From AC-43 sp963728855 (GTDB lineage: Bacteria; Actinomycetota; Actinomycetes; Mycobacteriales; Micromonosporaceae): DNA of 64,000 nt. Below the pieces are notes generated by a model. It searched no databases and was not told where the DNA came from. It worked only from the letters and a program-made list of their open reading frames with translations. The DNA lies in assembly GCA_963728855.1 (NCBI GenBank), contig CAVSLN010000004.1:186001-250000 (forward strand), read 5' to 3'. Both the position numbers and the translations under genes were made by a program. Positions 26,076 to 33,763 of this stretch are shown here, piece after piece (the stretch's first letter is position 1; the number at the start of each line of letters is the position of its first letter).

Positions 26076-26561
26076 TCACTGCCGCCGTGACGACGGCGGT
26101 GGCGGTGACGACGGCGGTGGCGGTGACGACGGCGGTGGCGGCGGTGTTGGTTGTCGGGTGTCGGTGCGAGGGCGGCCGATCTGGTGCAGTTGCAGGTCGT
26201 CGGGGATGGCCGCGACGCCAGGACCGCCAGCGGCGACCCAGGTGCGCAGCCGGCCCAGGGCGTGCTCGTCGAGCAGGCCGAACCAGACCGGCCGGCCGCC
26301 GAGGCGGCGCCCGGCTGGGGAGGGCCGGACGACGATCACATCGGCGTGTTCGCACGGTCCCAGGCACAGGCTGGTCCGGACGGTGGCCAGCGTCGGGTGA
26401 GCGGCGGCGAAGCGGCGCAGCTGCTCCAGCCGTGCGGTGTGGTCAATGTCTGGGTGTTTGGACGCGCTGCCACAGCAGCAGCCCCGGCAGACCACCATCC
26501 CAACCGGTCCACCGACGGTGGCGGTCTGGCCTGCGCTGGTCGTGTTCTCAACGGGCAGCAT
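26076..26561 (-). CDS. 2Fe-2S ferredoxin-domain protein under a cobalamin riboswitch
   Basis: A 161-residue protein. The ATG at 26561 (a GTG lies one codon upstream) follows AAAGGAG. Cysteines in VCRGCCCGSA and LCLGPCEHADVIVV are arranged as in thioredoxin-like [2Fe-2S] ferredoxins (CxxC-like pair, then CxxxC about 40 residues on). The C-terminus is low complexity, three PPPPSS hexapeptides encoded by an 18-bp tandem repeat. Similar small ferredoxin-like proteins sit near cobalamin-synthesis genes in actinobacteria, perhaps as electron donors for cobalt reduction; that role is inferred. The leader between about 26605 and 26775 is a cobalamin riboswitch, so expression should fall when B12 is abundant. 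Confidence 0.8.
   Translation of the reverse strand: MLPVENTTSAGQTATVGGPVGMVVCRGCCCGSASKHPDIDHTARLEQLRRFAAAHPTLATVRTSLCLGPCEHADVIVVRPSPAGRRLGGRPVWFGLLDEHALGRLRTWVAAGGPGVAAIPDDLQLHQIGRPRTDTRQPTPPPPPSSPPPPSSPPPPSSRRQ
26088..26145 (+). repeat. 18-bp tandem repeat encoding PPPPSS hexapeptides
   Basis: The unit GACGACGGCGGTGGCGGT occurs about three times in a row. On the minus strand it encodes the Pro/Ser-rich end of the 2Fe-2S ferredoxin-like protein. Copy number is likely to vary between strains by slippage. Confidence 0.8.
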
Positions 26562-26604
26562 CACGTGAAACGCTCCTTTCCCCATCGCTCGTGGGGTCGT
26601 AGGA

Positions 26605-26775
26605 CGACGTCGGGCCACGGCCGGTCTCCTGGCTTCCGGATCGCCGCTGGCGCCCCCGCCTTCCCAGGCCGAAGCCCAGTGGCATTGAGGGGTCTGCTCC
26701 CCGGTCACAGTGGCGAGGACCACGCCGGAGTCACACCGGCTTCCCGAACACCGTGGCGTTGGCTACCGTACCGAC
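26605..26775 (-). promoter_or_regulatory. Cobalamin riboswitch (minus strand)
   Basis: Read on the minus strand, the conserved core appears in order: GGGAAGCCGGTGTGACTCCG (about 26746 downwards), GCCACTGTGACCGGGGAGC, and the B12 box GCCAGGAGACCGGCC (about 26633-26617). These are the standard helix P3-P6 and B12-box features. It lies 45-60 bases before the ferredoxin-like start, so it could mask the ribosome binding site or terminate transcription. Outer boundaries are approximate. Confidence 0.9.
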
Positions 26776-26994
26776 CCGGTGATCTCGCCGACCCGGCGTC
26801 GGCCATCGGCGTGGCCGACATCACCGGCACCGGCCTGGTGAGCGGAGAGCGTGCCGGGATGCTGCTCCCGCCGGATGGGGGCTCATGTCGCGGGTACCCC
26901 TCGAAGTCGGGGTCGGGGGCAGCCACAGTGTGGGTACACGATCGCTTGTCCAGACACGGAACGTGATTGGGCTCGATGTGTCGCTGGTGGGGTG

Positions 26995-27178
26995 AGGTGG
27001 TTGACACAGTCGCATGGGCGGCCGTAGGGTACGCCGCACCTGACGGTGCGGGAAGCCGGTGGAAATCCGGTGCGGTCGCGCCACTGTGAATCCGGTCCAT
27101 TGTGGACGGGCCGGGGAGCCAGACCTCACACCGTCACCTGGCCCCATCGAGCGGGACGCATGTATCCCGAGGAGGTTC
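26995..27178 (+). promoter_or_regulatory. Cobalamin riboswitch (plus strand)
   Basis: The plus strand shows GCGGGAAGCCGGTGGAAATC, then GCGCCACTGTGAATCCGG, a GGGAGCCAGACCTC box near 27116 and a final GGGACGCATG with TATCCCGAGG stem just before the cbtB start. This is the cobalamin riboswitch arrangement known upstream of cbtAB in many actinobacteria. The last stem includes the AGGAGG of cbtB, so translational control is likely. It diverges from the minus-strand riboswitch, about 220 bases away. Confidence 0.9.
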
Positions 27179-27182
27179 TGTG

Positions 27183-27413
27183 ATGGCCCACCCATCGGCT
27201 CTACCCACCCCCGCCACGACGGTCCTGCCGGCGCCGATACCCCCGATTCCGGTGCGCCAGTTGCTGCCCTGGGCGATTTTCGGCGTGCTGCTCGCCGTAG
27301 TGCTGATCTATTTCGTCGGTGCCGAACAGGGCGCCGCGTCGGTGTTCTCGGGGCACTGGGTACACGAGTTCGTCCACGACGGCCGGCACACCCTCGGCTT
27401 CCCGTGCCACTGA
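27183..27413 (+). CDS. cbtB: Cobalt transporter subunit CbtB
   Basis: A 76-residue protein with one membrane span (about 26-45: LLPWAIFGVLLAVVLIYFVG) and the hallmark His-rich C-terminus HEFVHDGRHTLGFPCH. CbtB proteins carry this motif as a metal-binding end and always pair with CbtA. They were defined by their B12-riboswitch linkage as predicted cobalt transporters. Start ATG 27183 with GAGGAGG. It is separated from cbtA by 17 bases. Confidence 0.9.
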   Translation: MAHPSALPTPATTVLPAPIPPIPVRQLLPWAIFGVLLAVVLIYFVGAEQGAASVFSGHWVHEFVHDGRHTLGFPCH

Positions 27414-27430
27414 CCCGGCCGGCGACAACG

Positions 27431-28225
27431 ATGACACCGCAAACCGTGACCACGCAGACGCAGACGCAGACGCAGACACCGCAACCGTTGACCGCGCGGA
27501 CCCTGCTGATCCGCGGAATGCTCGTCGGGGTGCTCGGCGCCGCGTTGGCGTTCGGGTTCGCCCGGCTGTTCGCCGAAGGCCCGATCGACCAGGCGATCGC
27601 TTTCGAGGACGAGCACACCATGGCCGGCATGGCAGACCCGGAAATCGTCTCCCGCGCCGTGCAGTCCACCCTCGGGCTGGGCACCGCCGTGCTGGTGTAC
27701 GGCACCGCGCTGGGCGGCATCTTCGCGCTGGCATTCGCGTTCGTCTACGGCCGTCTCGGCGCCCTGGGCGCCCGCGCCACCTCGCTGCTGGTCGCGGCGG
27801 TCGGGTTCGTCGTGATCTACCTGGTGCCGCTGATCAAGTACCCGGCCAACCCGCCGTCGGTCGGACAGCCCGACACCATCGGCCAACGCACCGCCCTGTA
27901 CTTCCTGATGGTGGCCATCTCGGTGGCCGCCACCATCGGCGCCGCCCTGCTGGCCCGCACCCTGACCACCCGGCTGGGTGTCTGGGACGCGGTACTGGTC
28001 GGGGCTGGGGCATACATCGCCGTCGTCGTGGTGACGATGCTGCTGCTACCCGGCGTCAACGAGGTACCGGCCGACTTCTCCGCCACCGTGCTGTGGCGCT
28101 TCCGGCTCGCCTCGATAGGCACGCAACTCGTGCTATGGACCACCTTCGGGATCCTGTTCGGAGCGCTGACCGAACGCCGAGCCCGCCGCGCGGTACGACA
28201 AGTCCAGCCCGCCCCGACCGGGTGA
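27431..28225 (+). CDS. cbtA: Cobalt transporter subunit CbtA
   Basis: A 264-residue membrane protein with about five or six spans (LLIRGMLVGVLGAALAFGFA, AVLVYGTALGGIFALAFAF, LLVAAVGFVVIYLVPLIKY and three more). PLIKYPANPPSVG and a GQRT-type cytoplasmic turn are typical of CbtA, as is the conserved FARLFAEGPIDQAIAFEDE near the first span. It begins with a Thr/Gln repeat (TQTQTQTQT) from ACGCAG repeats, so the true start may be a later codon. It should form the membrane part of a cobalt uptake system with CbtB. Its stop overlaps the next gene start. Confidence 0.9.
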   Translation: MTPQTVTTQTQTQTQTPQPLTARTLLIRGMLVGVLGAALAFGFARLFAEGPIDQAIAFEDEHTMAGMADPEIVSRAVQSTLGLGTAVLVYGTALGGIFALAFAFVYGRLGALGARATSLLVAAVGFVVIYLVPLIKYPANPPSVGQPDTIGQRTALYFLMVAISVAATIGAALLARTLTTRLGVWDAVLVGAGAYIAVVVVTMLLLPGVNEVPADFSATVLWRFRLASIGTQLVLWTTFGILFGALTERRARRAVRQVQPAPTG

Positions 28226-28977
28226 CCCAACCCGACGCCCTGTTTCCGGCAAGCCGTACCGAGATCGGCCAGGCGCTGGAGCGGGCCGGTCGCGACAACC
28301 CGCTGCTGGGCATCGCGACCGGCCCCCTCCCACATGCCATCCCCGCCACCCGCCTGTGCGCCCCTGGCCCCAGCGGGGAACGCCCAGCGGCCGAACTTGT
28401 CGATGCGGTCGGCGCCTGGCTGGCAACCGCCGAGCGGCGGGTCGCCGCGTCGATGGTGGTACTCGGCTACTCCGCCCGACTCCTCGGACCCGGCATCGCC
28501 GGCATGCTCCGCGACCGGATCCTGCTCGACCTGCGACCCGACCGCATCGACTATTCCTACCAGCCCGAGCAGGGCTTCCGGCTGACCCTCACCCGGCCCG
28601 CCGGCTGGCGGGGCACCCCTACCACGCTGCACCGCCACTGGTGCCACCAGGTCCTGGACGCTCACCTGGCCCCGGTCATCGACGCGGTCCGACGCGTGGT
28701 GCCGGTCGCCGCCGGACTGCTGTGGGGCAACGTCGCCTCCGGCCTTGTCGGCGCCCTACGCACCCTCGCCGAACGCCGCGGCGTACCTGTCGACGAATGC
28801 CACACCACCGGCGTCGCGCTGCTCGGCCACGGCCCGCTACGCGGTAGCGGCCACCTGACCATCGACGGCGGCCGGCTGCGGTTCACCCGACGCAGCTGCT
28901 GCCTGTACTACCGGCTCGACGGCGGCGGCACCTGCGGCGACTGCCCGCTACCCGCAACCATCACCGTCCGTCGGTAA
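28222..28977 (+). CDS. FhuF-like (2Fe-2S)-binding ferric reductase family protein
   Basis: A 251-residue protein that starts with GTG overlapping the cbtA TGA by four bases, so the two are coupled. The C-terminal segment RRSCCLYYRLDGGGTCGDC has the CC-x10-CxxC arrangement that binds [2Fe-2S] in FhuF-type siderophore-iron reductases. WGNVASGLVGALRTLAER before it is also family-like. Here it belongs to the B12-controlled cbtBA operon. Inference: it may reduce a cobalt or corrinoid species, or release metal from a chelate inside the cell, rather than act on iron. Confidence 0.85.
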   Translation: MTQPDALFPASRTEIGQALERAGRDNPLLGIATGPLPHAIPATRLCAPGPSGERPAAELVDAVGAWLATAERRVAASMVVLGYSARLLGPGIAGMLRDRILLDLRPDRIDYSYQPEQGFRLTLTRPAGWRGTPTTLHRHWCHQVLDAHLAPVIDAVRRVVPVAAGLLWGNVASGLVGALRTLAERRGVPVDECHTTGVALLGHGPLRGSGHLTIDGGRLRFTRRSCCLYYRLDGGGTCGDCPLPATITVRR

Positions 28978-29059
28978 CCGCCGGCCGGTGCCTCGGTGAG
29001 CCCAGATCGTCAGCGCCGCGTACCGGTCTGGATCATGCGGCCTGCCATTCTCTAATTGA

Positions 29060-30337
29060 TTACTGATAATATTGCTTGGCCGTGATCATCGGGACGTGGA
29101 AGTTCGTGTCCAGCGCATTCTGCAGTCGCTGCCGCTGCTCCGCCACCGTGGTTTTGAGCTGCTGAGCGTCGATCATGGCCTGAGTAGCGTCATCCAGCAG
29201 GTACATCCTGAGGTTGTGCCGCGCCAGATAGTCAGAAGCCGCCCGCTGAGCCGGCGTCCACTCATAGTGCATGTAGATAGGCAGAAAGGTGATGTTGGTG
29301 ATCTTAAGCGTCGTCTTGTCGAAATCCAAAATCGGCAGGCCGTTGAACATCGGCTCTTGTGCATCCTGCGAAGTCAAGAAGTTGCCAATGCCGTACCACA
29401 CCAGCGTCTCGCTTCCGCTTGCGCCAGTGACTTTGGTCACCGGCTGCAGCACGTGCGTGCCATGGCCGATAATCAGGTTCACTCCTTGGTCGGCCAAGAA
29501 CTTCGCCTCGCTAGTCTGATACGCCGTAACGGTGGGCGAGTACTCCGTCCCCCAACGCATACTTGCGATAATAACCTGCGCACCGTTGGCCTTGGCAGCC
29601 GCAATTTGCTCCGTCGCAAACTTGCGACTATACACATTCACCCCATAGCTGTCTTGTACCGGCGCGTCGGTGTTGATGTAGGTGGTGTAAGCGATAAACG
29701 CAAACTTAACGCCCTTGACCGAAAAATAGTGCACCTGATGCTGCTCTTCTGGAGAGCGGTTCTGGCCGGCCACCGCCAGCGTGTTCGGCACTTTGGCCCA
29801 GGTGTCGAGCGTAACGTTGATGGCATCCTGGTTGCGGTCAAAGCTGTGGTTAGTGCCGGTATTGACCAGGTTGCAACCCAAGCGGCCCATATCGCGCGAG
29901 AACTCCGTTGGGCCATTGAACTTGGGATAGCCACTGATGCCAAACCGCGCACCACCCGTGACGGCCGAGAGGTTGCAGAAACGGACATCCGCCGCACCGA
30001 ATATCGGCACAAAGGTCTCCATCAGCGGCAGATAATCATAGCTGCCGTCCGGCTTGCGCGCCGCCCCGTTGACCGCGTCGTGCGGCAAGAAGTCGCCCGC
30101 GGCAATCAGGCGGATACGGTTCGGGTGCAGATCGTTGGGCTTGGGTGGCGGCGCCTGCGCCCCGTGCGTACTCGCTCCGCTCACCGCATTTGTCGGCTCG
30201 CCCTGCAGCTTTTCCCATCCAAACCACCCGCCGGCCACCACCATGGTCAAGATCAGCAGTGCCAACCAGCCCTTTGGGCTCCTCCTCTTGTGTCTCCCGT
30301 GAGGTATTGACTGATCCTGCCGCCTCGTGACTCGCAT
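29060..30337 (-). CDS. CapA-family protein of foreign base composition
   Basis: A 425-residue protein with an N-terminal membrane anchor (about 22-42, GWLALLILTMVVAGGWFGWE) and an extracellular CapA domain: RIRLIAAGDFLPHDAVNGAA, CNLVNTGTNHSFDRNQDAIN, VIIASMRWGTEYSPTVTAYQ, NLIIGHGTHVLQPVTKVTGA. It shares only motif-level similarity with the CapA gene at 16875-18122. Codons such as TTA, AAT, ATA and GTA are common, and GC is visibly lower (roughly half in parts), quite unlike the flanks. The upstream region is also AT-rich (TATACAATAAGATC). These are signs of recent transfer from a lower-GC donor. Role probably in handling an extracellular polymer, unproven. Confidence 0.85.
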   Translation of the reverse strand: MRVTRRQDQSIPHGRHKRRSPKGWLALLILTMVVAGGWFGWEKLQGEPTNAVSGASTHGAQAPPPKPNDLHPNRIRLIAAGDFLPHDAVNGAARKPDGSYDYLPLMETFVPIFGAADVRFCNLSAVTGGARFGISGYPKFNGPTEFSRDMGRLGCNLVNTGTNHSFDRNQDAINVTLDTWAKVPNTLAVAGQNRSPEEQHQVHYFSVKGVKFAFIAYTTYINTDAPVQDSYGVNVYSRKFATEQIAAAKANGAQVIIASMRWGTEYSPTVTAYQTSEAKFLADQGVNLIIGHGTHVLQPVTKVTGASGSETLVWYGIGNFLTSQDAQEPMFNGLPILDFDKTTLKITNITFLPIYMHYEWTPAQRAASDYLARHNLRMYLLDDATQAMIDAQQLKTTVAEQRQRLQNALDTNFHVPMITAKQYYQ

Positions 30338-30509
30338 AAATCGAATTATACAATAAGATCAATTTACTGGAGAGAATGCCGAAGTGATCGCGCCGACATT
30401 CCAACAACGGACCTGCATGCCTTTCGCCAACCTACGGTGATAGCGACCTGGTCTGGGACGGCAGGTAAGAGCGCATTCCTCGTAGGCGCGATCGTCCTGC
30501 TCGACCGCA

Positions 30510-31955
30510 CTACCCGATGCGGAACTGCTGGTTGGTCCCGGTGCCGCAGTCGTACTGCTGGATCGCCGCCCCGTTCGCGATGCTGCGGCTGACCACGTCC
30601 AGGCACATCACGCTGTTGCGGGCGACCAGACGGTAGTAGCCGCTGTCGGTCGGCTCGAACCGGAACTGCTGATTGGCCCCGCCCCAGCAGGTGTACTGCT
30701 GCAGGTGCGCCTTGAGCGCGATGCTCTGGCCGATCACGTCGAGGCATTTACCACTGTGCTGGGCGACGATGCGGTAGAACCCGTCCGAGGTCGGCTCGAA
30801 ACGGAACCGCTGGTTGGCCCCGCCCCAGCAGTCGTACTGCTGGATGCTCGCATAGTTCCCCGGGGCGGCGCCGGTCACATCGAGGCATTTGCCGCTGTGC
30901 CGAGCGACGAGGCTGCCGCTGGTGACCGGCGGCGCGACCGGGGCTGGCATGGCGTACCCGGCGAGGACGGCGATCGTCGGGTCTGCCGGGGTCGCCCGTA
31001 CCGAGTAGCCACAGTCGGTACCCGGGTTGGGGGTGTAGTTCCAGATCAGCACACCGGCGACCCCGGACTGGAAGTAGGCGTCGAGTTTGCGCCGGACCGC
31101 GTCGGCCCGACCGGCCAGCGCGATCGGACAGTTGGGGCCCGAGGTGATTCCGACCTCGCCGAGGATCAGCGGCTTGTCCAGCGCGTACAGGGCGCTGAGC
31201 GTAGGGGCGAGGTGGTGCGAGATGACCAGCGGGTTTCCGGCGCTGTAGTCGTATTCGTGCAGGCTTCCCACGTCGATGTCCGGGCCACTGTGCAGCAGGC
31301 CGAAGTCGCCGCTGCCGGGGGCGTACTCGGCCATCGTCCCGCTCTCGACGAGGTGATGTTGATCGATGCCCTTGATGGTGGCGGCGGCCGAGTCCAGGAA
31401 CGCCTTGAGGGTGGGCTCGTCGACCGTGCTGGTGTGGCCGGCCTCGTTGATGATCTCCCACATTCCGATGGCAGGGGAGTCCTGGTACCGGCTCACCACG
31501 GCCCGGACCCAGGTCAGGTAGTCCCCTTGATAGCCGGACTGGTACCAGCTCACGTCCTTGGCGGTGGGCTCGCAGCCGCTGCCGGCCTCGGCCAGCGAGA
31601 GGATCAGCTTCTGGCCGTGCGCCTGAGCCGAGGCCACGATCGCGTCCAGCGCACCGATGCCCCAGTGCGCGAACGCCCAGGTACGGGTCATGGCCGCCGG
31701 TGGCAACCCGGTGAAGTACCCGTCGAGTTGCTCGCGACTCCACGCGGTGCCCGTCGCGCATCCGGCCATGCCGAAGGCATTGAACCCGACGAATCGGTAC
31801 GGCGCCCCGTCCAGCATCAGGGAGTGGCCCTGCCGGTAGACAAAGCCAGCGGGTACCTCCGACGCCCGCGCCCCGTGCAGCGGCAGACCGTAGAACCCGG
31901 CGACGGTCGCCAGCAGGGCGACCGCTAGCGCGACCCGATGCCACACACGGTGCAC
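30510..31955 (-). CDS. Secreted GH5-type glycoside hydrolase with C-terminal ricin-type lectin domain
   Basis: A 481-residue exported enzyme. Signal peptide 1-32, then a TIM-barrel catalytic domain to about residue 335. The acid/base Glu171 is in MWEIINEAG and the nucleophile Glu267 in LILGEVGIT, the two GH5 (clan A) signature sites. Residues about 348-481 form a ricin B-type beta-trefoil (CBM13) with three repeats, each with HSGKCLDV-like and QxF/W-like ends (QQYDCWGGANQRFRFEP, QQYTCWGGANQQFRFEP, QQYDCGTGTNQQFRIG). Substrate is probably a beta-mannan or beta-glucan; subfamily not assigned. The gene is monocistronic with no obvious operator. Confidence 0.85.
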   Translation of the reverse strand: MHRVWHRVALAVALLATVAGFYGLPLHGARASEVPAGFVYRQGHSLMLDGAPYRFVGFNAFGMAGCATGTAWSREQLDGYFTGLPPAAMTRTWAFAHWGIGALDAIVASAQAHGQKLILSLAEAGSGCEPTAKDVSWYQSGYQGDYLTWVRAVVSRYQDSPAIGMWEIINEAGHTSTVDEPTLKAFLDSAAATIKGIDQHHLVESGTMAEYAPGSGDFGLLHSGPDIDVGSLHEYDYSAGNPLVISHHLAPTLSALYALDKPLILGEVGITSGPNCPIALAGRADAVRRKLDAYFQSGVAGVLIWNYTPNPGTDCGYSVRATPADPTIAVLAGYAMPAPVAPPVTSGSLVARHSGKCLDVTGAAPGNYASIQQYDCWGGANQRFRFEPTSDGFYRIVAQHSGKCLDVIGQSIALKAHLQQYTCWGGANQQFRFEPTDSGYYRLVARNSVMCLDVVSRSIANGAAIQQYDCGTGTNQQFRIG

Positions 31956-32329
31956 GACAACCTCCCGAGCCGTTGACGGTCGAGCCGGGACTCTACCGCC
32001 CCGATCACTCCCGACGCTGCCCCGGAAGCCGAGGCCGCCGACCGGGATCCACCCGCGATCTGGGTGCGGCGCTGCCGAGTCAGGCCGACCATTCGTTGAT
32101 GGGAAGGGCTACTTGACCGAGCGCACGTACGTAGTCCAGCACATCGGTCGGTGGAACGACACGCCGCTCAGCTCCGCGTACAGCAGCGTCCGATGTCTCA
32201 CGCTTGGGCGGTGACAGAACCCGCTCGCGCACCAGAAAGGTCAACCCCGTTCGGCGCGGAGCGCCATCCCGCACGAGTCGTCGCAGTGGTGTATGTCAAT
32301 CGCCGATACTCGGTTCGGGCCGGGCGCGG
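31956..32329. other. Intergenic, nothing recognised
   Basis: About 370 bases between two minus-strand genes. It should hold the promoter of the GH5 gene. Short frames here have no similarity to known families. No RNA gene or terminator was fixed. Confidence 0.4.
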
Positions 32330-33010
32330 CTAGCCGGGTCGGCGGAATTCCGCCCGCCAGCGTGGGTTGTCAGGGTCCCGCGGGTCGGCCACCTGCTCGA
32401 TCCGCGCCAGGGTGAGGTCGTCGGTGGCGAAGGCGGCGATCTCCTCGCGGGTCAGCGGCCAGGGCGGTCCCGCGACCTGCGTCCCGGCCGGATCTTGCCG
32501 CGCCGCGACGACGAGCAATGTGCCGCCGGGGGCGACCAGGCCGCCCACGTTGACGATGGCGGTCCGCCGGGGCGGGTCGGGCAGCGCCTGCACGGTGACG
32601 ACCTCGACGACCAGGTCGAAGGCCCGGATCCAGGCCGCCGGCGGGTCGAGCAGGTCCGCCGTCTGGTAGTCCACCGAGGAGTCCGGGTGCCGCAGCCGGG
32701 CAGTGGCTATGGCGGATTCGGAGATGTCGAACGCGACCGTGCGGTAGCCGAGCGCGGCCACATGTTCGGCGTCGGCACCCAGCCCGCAGCCGACGACGAT
32801 CGCGCGCCTGCCCCGCCCGTCCAGCCCCTGCGACCATGGCTCCAACAGCGGATGGGGTGTCCGGCGGCTCCACGGCATCGACACGTCACCGGCGACGCCA
32901 GCGGCGTACAGGCGGTCGAACCATCCGGTCGGATCACCGTCGGCGATCGACCGGGCCGCCAGTTGGTCGCCCAGGTCGCCCCAGTCGCTACGCGAGGGCT
33001 CCATGTTCAT
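32330..33010 (-). CDS. Class I SAM-dependent methyltransferase (TPMT-like)
   Basis: A 226-residue protein with the SAM-binding motif AIVVGCGLGADAEHVAALGY, followed by VAFDISESAIATARLRHPD (motif II acidic residue). The later DLLDPPAAWIRAFDLVVEVV fits the thiopurine-methyltransferase-like branch. The N-terminal helical region (DGDPTGWFDRLYAAG, DVSMPWSRRTPHPLLEPW) is also typical. Such enzymes methylate small thiol, selenium or tellurium compounds; the substrate is unknown. It has no operon partners. Confidence 0.85.
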   Translation of the reverse strand: MNMEPSRSDWGDLGDQLAARSIADGDPTGWFDRLYAAGVAGDVSMPWSRRTPHPLLEPWSQGLDGRGRRAIVVGCGLGADAEHVAALGYRTVAFDISESAIATARLRHPDSSVDYQTADLLDPPAAWIRAFDLVVEVVTVQALPDPPRRTAIVNVGGLVAPGGTLLVVAARQDPAGTQVAGPPWPLTREEIAAFATDDLTLARIEQVADPRDPDNPRWRAEFRRPG

Positions 33011-33279
33011 GGGGCCATCCTCCTACCCGTCGCTCACGCGGTTGCCCGAGGCGGGAGACAACCCGTCCCGCGGTACGGTCAGACGGTCATCCGCGCGGCG
33101 GGCACTGACACCCGCGTCCACGATCACCAGTGTGCGACGAGCGCGACCCACCGCGGGATGACCGCCGCCATCACAAGGCGAGCATGACGGCGTACTCCAC
33201 TGCCGTCGGGGTCAACGCTCTGCCCCGTGACCGTTCCTCGTTGTTGTCCACCGACACGTCAACAGCATTAGCGAGGAAT

Positions 33280-33304
33280 CCCGGCCGTTCAGTTCAGGGC
33301 CGGG
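33280..33304 (+). repeat. Hairpin at the tnpA-side end of the IS605 element
   Basis: Seven-base arms CCCGGCC and GGCCGGG with an 11-base loop. It lies 11 bases from the tnpA stop and is the candidate subterminal palindrome. Confidence 0.6.
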
Positions 33305-33314
33305 AGGAATCGCG

Positions 33315-33746
33315 TCACGGGCCGGGACGCTTCTGGTTGGCGATGTACTCCTTGACCACTGCCAGTGGTGCCCCACCACAGGATGCGGCGAGGTACGACG
33401 GGGACCACAGGTGCCCGTGCATGACCGCGCGGTTGACTCGGCCGGTGAACTCCTTGCGCAGGTAGTGCGCGGAGACGCCTTTGAGGCTATTGACCAGGGT
33501 GGAGATGGCCAGCTTCGGCGGGTAGTGCACGAGCAGGTGGACGTGGTCGTCTTCGCCGTTGAACTCGTGTAGTTCGGCGCCCATGCCGGCGCACACGTCA
33601 CGCATGACCTGTTCGCAGCGGGTGAGCATCGCGTCGTTGAGGACGTCACGCCGATACTTCGTGACGAAGACCAGATGCGCGTGAAGGTTGTAGACGACGC
33701 TACGGCCACGCCGGATATCGGGATCGGGTACCCACCTGGGTGACAT
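33315..33746 (-). CDS. tnpA: IS200/IS605 transposase TnpA (Y1 HUH)
   Basis: A 143-residue single-strand transposase. The HUH motif HVH is at residues 68-70 (DDHVHLLVHYPPK), and the nucleophilic Tyr is Tyr134 (VVKEYIANQ). HAHLVFVTKYRRDVL near the start and GHLWSPSYLAASCGGAPL are typical. It works as a dimer, cutting hairpin-flanked single-stranded ends. I chose ATG 33746 because the upstream extension is Arg/Pro-rich and antisense to tnpB. Full length and without lesions, it appears functional. Confidence 0.9.
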   Translation of the reverse strand: MSPRWVPDPDIRRGRSVVYNLHAHLVFVTKYRRDVLNDAMLTRCEQVMRDVCAGMGAELHEFNGEDDHVHLLVHYPPKLAISTLVNSLKGVSAHYLRKEFTGRVNRAVMHGHLWSPSYLAASCGGAPLAVVKEYIANQKRPGP

Positions 33747-33763
33747 AGACCAGATGGTAGATT

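Noticed and set aside
26088..26145. Possible CRISPR-like or regulatory repeat
   Set aside because: The 18-bp units are contiguous without spacers and lie in frame in a coding tail.
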